Assembly: GCF_017356015.1 (NCBI RefSeq)
Contig: NZ_JAFIQV010000025.1
Coordinates: forward strand, 1-64,000
Origin: Azospirillum sp. SYSU D00513
GTDB taxonomy: Bacteria; Pseudomonadota; Alphaproteobacteria; Azospirillales; Azospirillaceae
Reading direction: 5' to 3'
DNA: 64,000 nt
This document shows, piece after piece, positions 23,326 to 33,108 of the stretch (position 1 is its first letter; each line of letters begins with the position of its first letter). The position numbers and the translations under genes are program-made. The notes under the pieces were generated by a model. The model had not been told where the DNA came from. It worked only from the letters and a program-made list of their open reading frames with translations, and searched no databases.

Positions 23326-23939
23326 CGAACGCGCGCGTCACCATCCCGAACTTCCGCAACTGGCGGGCCGTGGTGCTGCACCGGCCGAGCCCGACCACCG
23401 ACGCGGTCCTGCGCCAGCTGGAGCGGCTGGGCATCCAGGCCCGCGCGCTCTGGCCCGAGCTGGACGCGGAGAGCGCCGAGGCCGACGTGATCTTCTTCGA
23501 CGCCGACATGGGCTTCGACGAGCAGTTTCCCTGGCCGCCGGGCGAGGCGCCGGTGCCGCTGGTGGCCCTCGTCGGGTCGGAGGCGCCGGGCCGGCTGGAA
23601 TGGGTGCTGGCGCGCGGCGCCGGCGCCCATCTGATGAAGCCGGTGTCGTCCGGCGGCGTCTACAGCGCGCTGGTCATCGCCGGCCATGCGCTCCGGCAGC
23701 GTGGCGCTCTGGCCGGCGAGGTGCGGAGCTTGCGCGACCGGCTGCGCCGCCGGCCCCAGGTGGCGAGCGCCGTGCTGCGCGTCATGACCGCCCAGCGCAT
23801 CGAGAGCGCCGAGGCCATGCAGCGGATCCGCCGCGCCGCCATGGAGCACGGCCAGTCCATCGAGGATTACTGCGACGCCCTGCTGGCGGCCCCCGAGGCC
23901 GAGGCGGCGCGCGCCGGGCTGAAGCCCGGAAAACCGTGA
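23322..23939 (+). CDS. amiR: AmiR-like antiterminator (ANTAR domain)
   Basis: 205 residues. The N-terminal part is a degenerate receiver-like domain (RAVVLHRPSPTTDAVLRQLERLGIQARALWPEL, VIFFDADMGFD) without the canonical phosphorylation set. A coiled linker (GALAGEVRSLRDRLRRR) and a C-terminal three-helix ANTAR domain follow (PQVASAVLRVMTAQRIESAEAMQRIRRAAMEHGQSIEDYCDALLAA). AmiR is held inactive by AmiC and, once released by amide binding, binds the leader RNA to let polymerase pass the terminator. The terminator at 22029-22081 is the obvious target. Translation is coupled to amiC. Confidence 0.85.
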   Translation: MTNARVTIPNFRNWRAVVLHRPSPTTDAVLRQLERLGIQARALWPELDAESAEADVIFFDADMGFDEQFPWPPGEAPVPLVALVGSEAPGRLEWVLARGAGAHLMKPVSSGGVYSALVIAGHALRQRGALAGEVRSLRDRLRRRPQVASAVLRVMTAQRIESAEAMQRIRRAAMEHGQSIEDYCDALLAAPEAEAARAGLKPGKP

Positions 23940-23953
23940 GAGCCCGACCCGAC

Positions 23954-24805
23954 ATGTCCGAGGAACTCTGCAAATTCCTGAAGAACCGCGTGGCGGTCGC
24001 CGGCCTCGTGGTCATCGTGCTGATGACGCTGGCCGCGGCGCTGGCGCCGGCGCTCGCCCCCTACCCGCCCGACGAGCAGTTCTTCGAGGGGCTGACGCTC
24101 GAAGGGGCTCCGCTGCCGCCCAACGCGACCTTCTGGCTCGGCACCGACCAGCTCGGCCGCGACCTGCTGTCGCGCCTGCTGTATGGCGCGCGCACCTCGC
24201 TGGTCATCGGCGTGCTGGCGAACGGGGTGGCGGTGCTGCTCGGCACCTTCCTCGGCGTCACCGCCGGCTACATCCAGGGCTGGGTCGGCACGGCGATCAT
24301 GCGCTTCACCGACCTGATGACCGCCTTCCCCGCGCTGATCCTCGCCATCGCGCTGGCCGCCATCTTCCAGCCGTCCTTGTGGATCGTCGCCATGGTCATC
24401 GCCATGGTGAACTGGGTGCAGATCGCCCGCGTCGTCTACACCGAGACGGTGGCCCTGGCCGAGCGCGAATACATCGAGGCCTGCCGCGCGCTCGGCGCCA
24501 ACTGGCCGCGCGTGCTGTTCCGCCACATCCTGCCGCATCTCGTGCCGACCATGCTGGTCTACGCCACGCTCGGCATCGCGACCACCGTGCTGCTGGAGGC
24601 CACCCTGTCCTTCCTCGGCATCGGCGTGCGCCCGCCCGAGGCTTCCTGGGGCAACATCATCTACGAGAACCAGACCTATTTCGCCTCGGCCCCCTGGCTG
24701 GTCTTCATCCCCGGCGCCGCCATCCTGCTGCTGGCGCTGGCCTTCAACCTTGTGGGCGACGGGCTGCGCGACGCGCTCGACCCGACCCAGCGGGGGCGTG
24801 AGTGA
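23954..24805 (+). CDS. ABC transporter permease, DppC type
   Basis: 283 residues with an N-terminal segment NRVAVAGLVVIVLMTLAAALAPALAPYPP, then FWLGTDQLGRDLLSRLLYGARTSLVIGV, five or six hydrophobic helices, and the EAA loop EYIEACRALGANWPRVLFRHILPHL. LGTDxLGRDxxSRxxxGAR is diagnostic of DppC/OppC. In-frame GTG at 23936 overlaps the amiR stop (GTGA) and is an alternative start. Gene order is C before B, the reverse of the usual dppBC. With the partner permease it forms the channel for a small peptide- or amide-type solute. Confidence 0.9.
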   Translation: MSEELCKFLKNRVAVAGLVVIVLMTLAAALAPALAPYPPDEQFFEGLTLEGAPLPPNATFWLGTDQLGRDLLSRLLYGARTSLVIGVLANGVAVLLGTFLGVTAGYIQGWVGTAIMRFTDLMTAFPALILAIALAAIFQPSLWIVAMVIAMVNWVQIARVVYTETVALAEREYIEACRALGANWPRVLFRHILPHLVPTMLVYATLGIATTVLLEATLSFLGIGVRPPEASWGNIIYENQTYFASAPWLVFIPGAAILLLALAFNLVGDGLRDALDPTQRGRE

Positions 24806-25725
24806 TGGGCAAGTACCTCGCCAAGCGGCTGGGCCAGTCGCTGCTGATCCTTTTGGGCGTCACCGTCGTGACCTTCCTGCTGCTGTTCCTGCTGCCGGCC
24901 GACCCGGCGCGCCAGATCGCCGGCCGGTCGGCCAGCGCCGCCACGGTGGAATCCGTGCGCCAGCAGCTCGGCCTCCATCTGCCCCTTTGGGAGCAGTATC
25001 TGCGCTATCTGGGCAAGCTGCTTCAGGGCGACCTCGGCCGCTCCTTCGTGCAACGGACCGAGGTGGGCGAGCTGGTGTGGAGCCGCCTGCCGGCCACGCT
25101 GCTGCTGATGGCCGGCGCCATCGGTTTCGAACTGCTGATCGGCGTGCCGGCGGGCATCGTCGCGGCGATGCGGCGCGGGAAGCCCACGGACAACGCGGTG
25201 ATGATCGCCTCGCTGGTCGGCGTGTCTGCGCCGCAGTTCGTGGTCGGCATCCTGCTGCTCTACGTCTTCGCGGTGCAGCTCGAATGGTTTCCCATCGGCG
25301 GCTACGGCACCTTCGCCCATCTCGTGCTGCCGGCCATGACGCTGGGCATCCTCGGCGGCGGCTGGTACGGCCGCATGACGCGGTCCAGCATGGTGGACGT
25401 GCTGCGCCAGGACTACATCCGCACCGCCCGGGCCAAGGGTGCCGCCGAGCAGCGGATCGTGCTGGTGCACGCGCTGCGCAACGCCTTCCTGCCGCTGCTG
25501 GCGATGATCGGCATCGACATCGGCCTCTTCATGAGCGGCGCCGTCGTCGTCGAATCCGTCTTCGGCTGGCCCGGCATCGGGCAGCTCGCCTGGCAGGCGA
25601 TCCAGCAGGTGGACATTCCAATCATCATGGGCGTGACGCTGGTCTCGGCCGTCTTCATCGTGGCCGGCAACCTGCTCGCCGACCTGCTCGCGCCCCTGGT
25701 CGATCCCCGCATCCGGCTCCGCTGA
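24805..25725 (+). CDS. ABC transporter permease, DppB type
   Basis: 306 residues: KYLAKRLGQSLLILLGVTVVTFLLLFLLPADPARQIAG is the typical DppB start, LQGDLGRSFVQRTEVGELVWSRLPATLLL the conserved periplasmic region, and DYIRTARAKGAAEQRIVLVHALRNAFLPLLAMIGIDIG the EAA motif. Its ATG overlaps the dppC stop (TGATG). About six transmembrane helices are evident. It pairs with the DppC-like subunit. Confidence 0.92.
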   Translation: MGKYLAKRLGQSLLILLGVTVVTFLLLFLLPADPARQIAGRSASAATVESVRQQLGLHLPLWEQYLRYLGKLLQGDLGRSFVQRTEVGELVWSRLPATLLLMAGAIGFELLIGVPAGIVAAMRRGKPTDNAVMIASLVGVSAPQFVVGILLLYVFAVQLEWFPIGGYGTFAHLVLPAMTLGILGGGWYGRMTRSSMVDVLRQDYIRTARAKGAAEQRIVLVHALRNAFLPLLAMIGIDIGLFMSGAVVVESVFGWPGIGQLAWQAIQQVDIPIIMGVTLVSAVFIVAGNLLADLLAPLVDPRIRLR

Positions 25726-25789
25726 CAGGCCCCCGCGGGACATGCAACGACAACCAACGAAGCTCAAACCGAACAGGGAACAGTGCAGA

Positions 25790-27418
25790 ATGCGTAAGAT
25801 GATCGCTCCAGCGCTCCTCGCGGCCCTTCTCTGCGGAACGGCGCTGATGCCCGTCACGGCGGGCGCCGCCGAGGTGAAGAACGGCGGCACGATGGTCGTG
25901 ACCTACAAGGACGACCTCGCCACGCTCGACCCCGCCATCGGCTACGACTGGCAGAACTTCTCCATCATCAAGGCGATGTTCAGCGGCCTGATGGCCTACG
26001 AGCCGGGCTCGACCAAGCTGCGCCCGAACCTCGCGGAAAGCTACGAGCAGACGGCCGACGGCCTCGCCTACACCTTCAAGCTCCGCCAGGGGGTCAAGTT
26101 CCACAACGGGCGCGAGCTGACCGCCGAGGACGTGAAATACTCGATCCAGCGCGCGGTGAACCCGGCGACGCAGAGCCCCGGCCAGTCCTTCTTCTCCATG
26201 ATCAAGGGCTACGAGGAGGCCGCCAAGGGCGACGGCACCCTGTCCGGCATCACCGTCGTCGATCCCCATACGGTCAGGATCGAGCTGTCGCGCCCCGACG
26301 CGACCTTCCTGCACGTGATGGCGATCAACTTCAGCTACGCCGTACCCAAGGAGGAAGTGGAGAAGCACGGCGCCGATTTCGGCAGGCACCCGGTCGGCAC
26401 CGGCGCCTTCAAGATGGCGGAATGGACGCTCGGCCAGCGGCTCGTGCTGGAGCGCAACCCCGATTATTTCGAGAAGGGCCTGCCGCACCTCGACCAAATC
26501 AGCTTCGAGATCGGCCAGGACCCGAGCGTCGCCCTGCTGCGCCTCCAGCGCGGCGAGGTGGACGTGCTCGGCGACGGCATCCCGCCGGCCAAGTATCTGG
26601 AGGTCCGCAACGACGCGAAGAACAAGGACCTCGTGCTGGAGGGCAATCAGCTCCAGACCGGCTACATCACCATGAACACCCGCATGAAGCCGTTCGACGA
26701 TGTGCGCGTGCGCCAGGCCGTGAACATGGCGGTCAACAAGGACCGGGTGGTGCGCATCATCAACGGCCGCGCCGCCCCGGCCAACCAGCCGCTGCCGCCG
26801 GCCATGCCGGGCTACGCCAAGGACTACAAGGGCTACGGCTTCGACCAGGCCAAGGCCAAGGAGCTGCTGAAGGCGGCCGGCTATCCCAACGGCTTCGAGA
26901 CGGAAATCCTCGCCACCAACACCGACCCCAACCCGCGCATCGTCCAGGCGATCCAGCAGGACCTCTCCGCGGTCGGCATCAAGGCGCAGGTCAAGACGCT
27001 GGCCCAGGCCAACGTGGTGGCCGCCGGCGGCGAGGAGAAGGGGGCCGCGATGATCTGGTCCGGCGGCATGGCCTGGATCGCCGACTTCCCCGATCCCTCC
27101 AACTTCTACGGCCCGATCCTCGGCTGCGGCAGCGCCGTGCAGGGCGGCTGGAACTGGGCCTGGTACTGCAACAAGGACCTCGACGCCCTGGCCGACAAGG
27201 CCAACGCCATGGTCGATCCCGCCAAGGAGCAGGAGCGCATCGCCACCTGGAGCACCGTCTTCACCAAGGTGATGGAGGACGCGCCCTGGGTCCCCGTCTT
27301 CAACGAGAAGCGCATCATCATGCGCAGCCCGCGCATGGCCGGCCCCGACGCCATCTTCGTCGATCCGGTCCATTATCCCGTCAACTACAGCCATGTGTAC
27401 GCCAAAGATGTGCAATAA
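25790..27418 (+). CDS. ABC transporter substrate-binding protein, DppA/family 5
   Basis: 542 residues with a Sec signal peptide (MRKMIAPALLAALLCGTALMPVTAGAA). The family 5 solute-binding fold follows: TMVVTYKDDLATLDPAIGYDWQNFSI, AESYEQTADGLAYTFKLRQGVKFHNGRELTAEDVKYSIQR, HPVGTGAFKMAEW and MKPFDDVRVRQAVNMAVNKDRVV. AGGGA lies about 11 bp before the ATG at 25790. In this operon its ligand is likely a short amide or a peptide-like precursor rather than a general dipeptide; that is inference from the amidase next door. Confidence 0.9.
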   Translation: MRKMIAPALLAALLCGTALMPVTAGAAEVKNGGTMVVTYKDDLATLDPAIGYDWQNFSIIKAMFSGLMAYEPGSTKLRPNLAESYEQTADGLAYTFKLRQGVKFHNGRELTAEDVKYSIQRAVNPATQSPGQSFFSMIKGYEEAAKGDGTLSGITVVDPHTVRIELSRPDATFLHVMAINFSYAVPKEEVEKHGADFGRHPVGTGAFKMAEWTLGQRLVLERNPDYFEKGLPHLDQISFEIGQDPSVALLRLQRGEVDVLGDGIPPAKYLEVRNDAKNKDLVLEGNQLQTGYITMNTRMKPFDDVRVRQAVNMAVNKDRVVRIINGRAAPANQPLPPAMPGYAKDYKGYGFDQAKAKELLKAAGYPNGFETEILATNTDPNPRIVQAIQQDLSAVGIKAQVKTLAQANVVAAGGEEKGAAMIWSGGMAWIADFPDPSNFYGPILGCGSAVQGGWNWAWYCNKDLDALADKANAMVDPAKEQERIATWSTVFTKVMEDAPWVPVFNEKRIIMRSPRMAGPDAIFVDPVHYPVNYSHVYAKDVQ

Positions 27419-28352
27419 CCCGAACCACACCATCCACCGGCACCACTGCCATCACGGCTGGGACAACGCGAACGCCCCCGTCCTGCGCATCGCCCCCGGC
27501 GAGACGGTGGAGTTCGAGACGGTGGACAGCTCCGGCGGGCAGCTCTCGGCCTCTTCCACGCTGGCCGACATGGCGACGCTCGACTTCTCCAAGGTCAACC
27601 CGGTCACCGGCCCGGTCTTCATCGATGGGGCCGAGCCCGGCGACGCGCTGAAGGTGACTCTGGTCTCCTTCAAGCCGTCGGGCTGGGGCTGGACCGCCAA
27701 CATCCCTGGCTTCGGGCTGCTGGCCGACCAGTTCAAGGATCCAGCCCTGCACATCTGGAAGTACGACCCCGTGGGCATGGCCCCGGCGCTGTACGGGCCG
27801 GGCGGGCGGGTGCCGCTGAAGCCCTTCACCGGGACCATCGGCGTCGCCCCGGCCGAGGGCGGGCTGCACAGCGTCGTGCCGCCGCGCCGCGTCGGCGGCA
27901 ACCTCGACATCCGCGACATGACGGTCGGCACCGAGCTGTACCTGCCGGTCGAGGTGGCGGGCGCGCTCTTCTCCGTCGGCGACACGCACGCCGCACAGGG
28001 AGACGGCGAGGTCTGCGGCACGGCCATCGAAAGCCCGATGGACGTCACGCTGAGTTTCGACCTCGTCAAGGGCGCCAACCTGTGCTTCCCGCGCTTCCGC
28101 ACGGCCGGGCCGGTGACGCGCCATCTCGACGCCGAAGGCTACGAGGTGACCACGGGCGTCGGCCCCGACCTGATGGAAGGGGCGCGCGCGGCGGTCAGCG
28201 GCATGATCGACCTGCTGACGGCGCGCCACGGCATGTCGGCGGTGGACGCCTACATGCTGTGCAGCGTCTGCGGCGACCTGCGCATCAGCGAGATCGTGGA
28301 CATGCCGAACTGGGTCGTCTCCTTCTACTTCCCGCGCGTCGTCCTGTCCTGA
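27393..28352 (+). CDS. fmdA: Acetamidase/formamidase (FmdA/AmdA family)
   Basis: 319 residues. Family signatures: HCHHGWDNANAPVLRIAPGETVEFETVDSSGGQ, GPVFIDGAEPGDALKVTLVSFKPSGWGWTANIPGFGLL, FTGTIGVAPAEGG, GGNLDIRDMTVGTELYLPVEVAGALFSVGDTHAAQGDGEVCGTAIE. It hydrolyses formamide or acetamide to ammonia and the acid, using a bound metal. The ATG at 27393 overlaps dppA by 26 bp; an in-frame ATG at 27408 is also possible (314 aa). Its place between transporter genes under AmiC/AmiR-type control defines the operon as amide utilisation. Confidence 0.9.
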   Translation: MCTPKMCNNPNHTIHRHHCHHGWDNANAPVLRIAPGETVEFETVDSSGGQLSASSTLADMATLDFSKVNPVTGPVFIDGAEPGDALKVTLVSFKPSGWGWTANIPGFGLLADQFKDPALHIWKYDPVGMAPALYGPGGRVPLKPFTGTIGVAPAEGGLHSVVPPRRVGGNLDIRDMTVGTELYLPVEVAGALFSVGDTHAAQGDGEVCGTAIESPMDVTLSFDLVKGANLCFPRFRTAGPVTRHLDAEGYEVTTGVGPDLMEGARAAVSGMIDLLTARHGMSAVDAYMLCSVCGDLRISEIVDMPNWVVSFYFPRVVLS

Positions 28353-28367
28353 CGGGAGCGCGCGGAA

Positions 28368-28400
28368 CCGGCGCGGCGGGGTTTTCCTCCGCCGCGCCGG
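28368..28400 (+). repeat. Intra-operon hairpin between fmdA and dppD
   Basis: ccggcgcggcgg (28368-28379) and ccgccgcgccgg (28389-28400) form a perfect 12-bp stem around ggttttcct. There is no T-tract after it. It may stabilise the upstream mRNA or partly attenuate the ATPase genes. Confidence 0.5.
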
Positions 28401-28419
28401 CCACCTTGGAATTTCCTGA

Positions 28420-29385
28420 ATGGCTCTGCTCGAAGTCGAGGATCTGACCGTCAGCTTCGCCGGCTCCGGCCGGCGGGTCACCGTGCTAGACGGCGTCAGC
28501 TTCACCCTGGACGCCGGGGAGATCGTCGGGCTCGTCGGCGAGTCCGGCTGCGGCAAGAGCATCACGGCCATGTCGGTGATGCGGCTCCTCCCTTCCCCGC
28601 CCAGCCGGGTGGATCGGGGCGGCGTCCGCTTCGCCGGCACGGACCTCCTCTCCCTGCCCGAACGCCGGATGCGCGCCATGCGCGGCAACCGCATCGGCAT
28701 GATCTTCCAGGAGCCGATGACCTCGCTGAACCCGACCTTCACGGTCGGCTGGCAGATCGACGAAGCCTTGCGCCTGCACACCGGCCTGAACGCGGAGCAG
28801 CGCCGCGCCCGCTGCCTGGAGCTGATGGGGCTGGTCGGCGTGGGTGCGGCGGAACGGCGGCTGGGCCAGTACCCGCACGAACTGTCGGGCGGGCTGCGCC
28901 AGCGCGTCATGATCGCCATGGCGCTCGCCTGCGGGCCGGAGATGATCATTGCCGATGAACCGACCACAGCGCTGGACGTGACCATCCAGGCGCAGATCCT
29001 CGACCTGCTGGTGACGTTGCGCCGGGATCTCGGCACGGCGATCCTGATGATCACCCACGACCTGGGTGTCGTCGCCGAATATTGCGACCGCGTCGTCGTC
29101 ATGTACGCCGGCAAGGTCGTGGAGAAGGCGCCGGTGGAAAGCCTGTTCGCCCGCCCCCGCCACCCCTACACCACGGGGCTGCTCGCCTCCATGCCCCGGC
29201 TCGACAGCGGGCGCGGGCCGCTGGCGAGCATCCCCGGCATGGTGCCGAGCCCCGGCAGCCGTCCGCCCGGCTGCCCCTTCGCCGACCGCTGCCCCAACGT
29301 CCTGCCCCGCTGCGCGCCCGAGATGCCGCCGCTCGAGACCGGGCCGGACGGACACGCCTTCGCCTGCTGGAACCCCATGCCATGA
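28420..29385 (+). CDS. ABC transporter ATPase, DppD type
   Basis: 321 residues. Walker A GESGCGKS (about 40-47), Q loop MIFQEPMTSLNP, signature LSGGLRQRV, Walker B MIIADEPTTALD and switch MITHDLGVV are all present. The C-terminal oligopeptide/dipeptide extension includes RPRHPYTTGLLASMP and the cysteine-containing PPGCPFADRCPNVLPRC, which in this family can hold an Fe-S cluster. Stop overlaps the next ATG. Confidence 0.93.
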   Translation: MALLEVEDLTVSFAGSGRRVTVLDGVSFTLDAGEIVGLVGESGCGKSITAMSVMRLLPSPPSRVDRGGVRFAGTDLLSLPERRMRAMRGNRIGMIFQEPMTSLNPTFTVGWQIDEALRLHTGLNAEQRRARCLELMGLVGVGAAERRLGQYPHELSGGLRQRVMIAMALACGPEMIIADEPTTALDVTIQAQILDLLVTLRRDLGTAILMITHDLGVVAEYCDRVVVMYAGKVVEKAPVESLFARPRHPYTTGLLASMPRLDSGRGPLASIPGMVPSPGSRPPGCPFADRCPNVLPRCAPEMPPLETGPDGHAFACWNPMP

Positions 29386-30410
29386 CCGCCGCCGCACCGG
29401 AAGCCGCCCTCACCTCGGACAGCGATGCGCTGCTGTCCACGGAGGCGCTGACCAAGCATTTCCCGACCAAGGACGGCGCGGGCGTGATCCACGCCGTCAA
29501 CGGCGTCAGCCTGACCCTGCGGCGCGGGGAGACGGTGGGGGTGGTCGGCGAATCCGGCTGCGGCAAGTCCACCTTCGCGCGGCTCTGCCTGCGGCTGATC
29601 GAGCCGACCTCCGGCACGCTGGCCTTCGACGGCGGGGACCTGCGCGCCCTGTCGCCAGCGGCGCTCCGCGCCCGGCGCCGCGACATGCAGATCGTCTTCC
29701 AGGATCCCTTCGCCTCCCTCGACCCGCGCATGCGGGTCGGCGCGATCATCCGCGAGCCGCTGGACATCCACGGCGTTGGCACGCGCGCCGACCGGGAGCG
29801 CGAGGTGCAGGCCCTGCTCGCCCGCGTCGGCCTGCCGCCCGACGCCGCCCAGCGCTTCCCGCACGAATTCTCCGGCGGGCAGCGCCAACGCATCGGCATC
29901 GCGCGGGCCATCGCGCTGCGCCCGAAGCTGCTGGTGCTGGACGAGCCGGTATCGGCGCTGGACGTGTCGATCCAGGCGCAGATCCTGAACCTGCTGGCCG
30001 CGCTGAAGAGGGAGCTGGGCCTCTCCTACCTCTTCATCTCCCACGACCTCGCGGTCATCCGCCACATCAGCGACCATGTGGCGGTGATGTATCTGGGACA
30101 GGTGGTGGAGTTCACCGACGTGGAAACCCTCTACGCCCGGCCGGCCCACCCCTACACCGAGGCCCTGATCTCCGCCATCCCGCAGCCGGACCCGAGCCGG
30201 CGGCGCCAGCGCATCGTGCTGAAGGGCGACCTGCCGAGCCCGGAATCCCCGCCTCCCGGCTGCCCTTTCCACACGCGCTGCCCCAAGGCCTGGGACAGCT
30301 GCCGGACCGTCGTGCCGGCCGACCTGGACATCGGCGAACCGGGCCGCCCGCACCGCGTCCGCTGCCATTTGCACGACCCGGCGCTGGCGGCGACGCGGCC
30401 GGCGGGGTGA
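29382..30410 (+). CDS. ABC transporter ATPase, DppF type
   Basis: 342 residues. Walker [10 protein letters not shown] loop [14 protein letters not shown], signature [15 protein letters not shown], Walker [13 protein letters not shown] and switch ISHDLAVI. The C-terminal family extension has [19 protein letters not shown] and [17 protein letters not shown]. It completes the amide/peptide importer with DppD. It ends 4 bp from the stop of the convergent diguanylate cyclase gene. Confidence 0.93.
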   Translation: MTAAAPEAALTSDSDALLSTEALTKHFPTKDGAGVIHAVNGVSLTLRRGETVGVVGESGCGKSTFARLCLRLIEPTSGTLAFDGGDLRALSPAALRARRRDMQIVFQDPFASLDPRMRVGAIIREPLDIHGVGTRADREREVQALLARVGLPPDAAQRFPHEFSGGQRQRIGIARAIALRPKLLVLDEPVSALDVSIQAQILNLLAALKRELGLSYLFISHDLAVIRHISDHVAVMYLGQVVEFTDVETLYARPAHPYTEALISAIPQPDPSRRRQRIVLKGDLPSPESPPPGCPFHTRCPKAWDSCRTVVPADLDIGEPGRPHRVRCHLHDPALAATRPAG

Positions 30411-30414
30411 GGGC

Positions 30415-31968
30415 TCACACAGCCGCGTGCCCGTCCGCCGCGGCCACGTCCTCCACCGGGCTCCCGTCGTCAAACGCATAGCGGCCCTTGCCGCCCTTCT
30501 TCGCGCGGTACATGGCCTCGTCCGCGCGGTGCAGCAGATCGGTCGGCCTCACGCCGGCGTCCATGGACAGGGCGATTCCGACGCTGCACCCGACCCCCAT
30601 GCCGATGGCGGCGACCTGCGCCACGATTCGCTCCGCGATCGAGGCGGCGAGGCCGCGGACCGCCCGCGGCGGGGCGATGACGAGGACGGCGAACTCGTCG
30701 CCGCCGAGCCGCCCCGCGAGGTCGCCGTGCCGCAGCCCGGCGCGGATGGCGCGGGCGGCGGAGCGCAGCACCTCGTCGCCCCGGTCATGGCCAAACCGGT
30801 CGTTGACCGCCTTGAAGCCGTCGAGGTCGATGTACATGACCGCGGCGGCGGCGCCCGAGGCGTGGCCTTCCTCCTGCATGGCGCGGGCGAGATTCAGGAA
30901 CATGGCGCGGCCGGGCAGCCCGGTGAGTTGGTCGTGCCGGGCCTGCTGAAGTTCGAACTGGATCTTTTCCGCTTCCGTCGTGGCTTCGATCAGCCGCGCC
31001 TGCGCCCTGTCCGCCCTGCGGCGGCCGGTCAGGCCCCAGGCAAGTGCTGCCAGACTGATCGCGACGCCCGCGAGCGTTTCCAGGGCAACGGCCAGCGCCC
31101 GCTCCCGCCAGGGGGCGAGGACGACGTCCTCCTCGATGGCGGCGAAGGCGACCAGGCCGTAATCCCGCATGGTGGTGTAGGCGGCCAGCTTTCCCTTGCC
31201 GTCCATCACGGAGGTCAGGCGAAAGCTGCCGCTCGGCGCTTTCGGAAGCTCGTTCTTCATCAAGGCACCGTCGGCGACCGACTGGCCGACATGCTTTTCC
31301 ATGTCCGGCACATAGGCCACGATCCCGCCGTCAGGACGGAAAATTCCGATGGAAGGCGCCATGCCGAAATTCAGATGGTTCAGCGCGTCGGTCACATGCT
31401 CCGTGTCGAGACCGACCGAGACCGCGCCGATGAACCGGCCTTCCGCGTCGCGCAACGGCTTGGTGATGGTGAAGGCGATTCCGCTGCCGGTCCGGGTCAC
31501 GATGGCGGCGCCGACATGCAGGGATTCGCCCCGCTTCGCCGCGTGGAAATAGTCGCGGTCGGCGACATTGACGGCCCGGGCGGGGAATTCGGCGGTCTCC
31601 AGGACCGAGTTGCCCACTTCGTCGAACACGAAGGTGGAGAGCCGGCCCCCGACATGGGAGACCATCCGGTTCATCTCCTCCCAATGGGTGCGGTCGCGGA
31701 CCGCCTCCGGCCCGCCGGCCCGCGCGACCATGCCGACGATGTTGGACAGGGCGGCCTCCGCGCCGCTGATCGTGCCGTGGCCCTGATGCTCGACGATCTC
31801 GGCCATGTCGTGGAGGATCTGGAAGGACCGTGCGACGGTGGCCTCGTGGTCGCGCCAAGCCGTGTGCGCACCACCCCCGACGAGCACGGCGAGCACGACA
31901 CCCGTCGCGACCGGGGTGCGGAAATTCGAAACCATCACATGCGGAACCCGGGTTTGACGCCGGACCAT
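30415..31968 (-). CDS. Membrane diguanylate cyclase with periplasmic Cache-type sensor
   Basis: 517 residues. An N-terminal membrane helix (about 14-34) is followed by an extracytoplasmic sensor with Cache-like features ([45 protein letters not shown]...[23 protein letters not shown]). A second helix lies near 295-312, then a coiled linker ([18 protein letters not shown]) and a GGDEF domain. The active site RLGGDEF (about 420-426) is intact, and RHGD sits at the inhibitory-site spacing, so product feedback is expected. It makes c-di-GMP from GTP. The start at 31968 lacks a clear ribosome site; ATG 31935 is an alternative. Confidence 0.92.
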   Translation of the reverse strand: MVRRQTRVPHVMVSNFRTPVATGVVLAVLVGGGAHTAWRDHEATVARSFQILHDMAEIVEHQGHGTISGAEAALSNIVGMVARAGGPEAVRDRTHWEEMNRMVSHVGGRLSTFVFDEVGNSVLETAEFPARAVNVADRDYFHAAKRGESLHVGAAIVTRTGSGIAFTITKPLRDAEGRFIGAVSVGLDTEHVTDALNHLNFGMAPSIGIFRPDGGIVAYVPDMEKHVGQSVADGALMKNELPKAPSGSFRLTSVMDGKGKLAAYTTMRDYGLVAFAAIEEDVVLAPWRERALAVALETLAGVAISLAALAWGLTGRRRADRAQARLIEATTEAEKIQFELQQARHDQLTGLPGRAMFLNLARAMQEEGHASGAAAAVMYIDLDGFKAVNDRFGHDRGDEVLRSAARAIRAGLRHGDLAGRLGGDEFAVLVIAPPRAVRGLAASIAERIVAQVAAIGMGVGCSVGIALSMDAGVRPTDLLHRADEAMYRAKKGGKGRYAFDDGSPVEDVAAADGHAAV

Positions 31969-32164
31969 CGCAGGGGATTCTTAACATCTCCCTACTCGAC
32001 CACCTCCCGACCGAGCCGCCGGCGGCCCCGGCTTTCCGCGTCCTTCCGTCATAATGTCGAAATCCGTCATGCAGACGGCGTTCCGCGTCAAGCGGGCGCC
32101 GGCGGCGGGCATAGGCTCGTGGGTGCAGGCCTTGAGGCCGAACGAACCCGGACAGCCGCACGCC

Positions 32165-33079
32165 ATGACGCAGAACACGCAAAGCGACATCAACCGGCAG
32201 GTCATCGTCACCTGCGCGGTCACCGGAGCCGGCGACACCGTCGGCAAGCACCCCGCCATCCCGGTCACGCCGAAGCAGATCGCCGAGGCGGCGGTCGAGG
32301 CGGCCAGGGCCGGCGCCGCCGTCGCCCACATCCATGTGCGCGACCCCGAAACCGGCAAGGCCAGCCGGGACACAGGCCTCTACCGCGAGGTGGTGGACCG
32401 CATCCGCTCCAGCGGGACCGACGTCATCATAAACCTGACCGCCGGGATGGGCGGCGACCTCTACATCGGCCCGGACCACGATCCCCTCGCCTTCGGGGCC
32501 GGCAGCGACCTGGTCGGCGGCGAAATGCGCGCCGTCCATGTGGCGGAGCTTCTGCCGGAGATCTGCACGCTCGACTGCGGGTCTCTGAATTTCGGCGACG
32601 GCTCGCTCGTCTACATCTCCACGCCGGACATCCTGCGCCGCCAGGCGGCACTGATCCAGCGGCTGGGCGTCAAGCCGGAGCTGGAGGTGTTCGACACCGG
32701 CAATCTCTGGTTCGCCAAGCAGCTGCTGAAAGAGGGGCTGCTCGACCCCGCTCCGCTCTTCCAGTTCTGCCTGGGCATTCCCTGGGGCGCCCCGGCGGAG
32801 CCGCGGCTGATGCTGGCGATGCGCGACCTGCTGCCGGACGGCGCGCTGTGGGCCGGGTTCGGCATCGGCCGCATGCAGATGCCGATGGTGGCCCAGGCGG
32901 TCCTGCTCGGCGGCAACGTGCGCGTCGGGCTGGAGGACAACCTCTATCTCGACCGCGGCGTCTTCGCCAGCAACGGCAGCCTCGTCGAGCGCGCCCGCAC
33001 TATCATCGAGAATCTCGGCGCCCGCGCCGTCGGCCCGGCCGAGGCGCGCGGCATCCTCGGCCTGCCCAAGCGCGGCTGA
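32165..33079 (+). CDS. cdhC: 3-dehydrocarnitine cleavage enzyme (BKACE family)
   Basis: 304 residues of the beta-keto acid cleavage enzyme family (DUF849): [57 protein letters not shown], with the zinc-binding H-x-H in AHIHVRD, then [48 protein letters not shown] and [11 protein letters not shown]. In carnitine catabolism it converts 3-dehydrocarnitine and acetyl-CoA to acetoacetate and betainyl-CoA. Here the specificity is assigned from the four carnitine-type genes that follow. The ATG at 32165 is favoured by homology; its ribosome site is weak. Confidence 0.87.
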   Translation: MTQNTQSDINRQVIVTCAVTGAGDTVGKHPAIPVTPKQIAEAAVEAARAGAAVAHIHVRDPETGKASRDTGLYREVVDRIRSSGTDVIINLTAGMGGDLYIGPDHDPLAFGAGSDLVGGEMRAVHVAELLPEICTLDCGSLNFGDGSLVYISTPDILRRQAALIQRLGVKPELEVFDTGNLWFAKQLLKEGLLDPAPLFQFCLGIPWGAPAEPRLMLAMRDLLPDGALWAGFGIGRMQMPMVAQAVLLGGNVRVGLEDNLYLDRGVFASNGSLVERARTIIENLGARAVGPAEARGILGLPKRG

Positions 33080-33108
33080 GGCCCCGTCCCGTGAAAGGAG
33101 TTCCGGAC

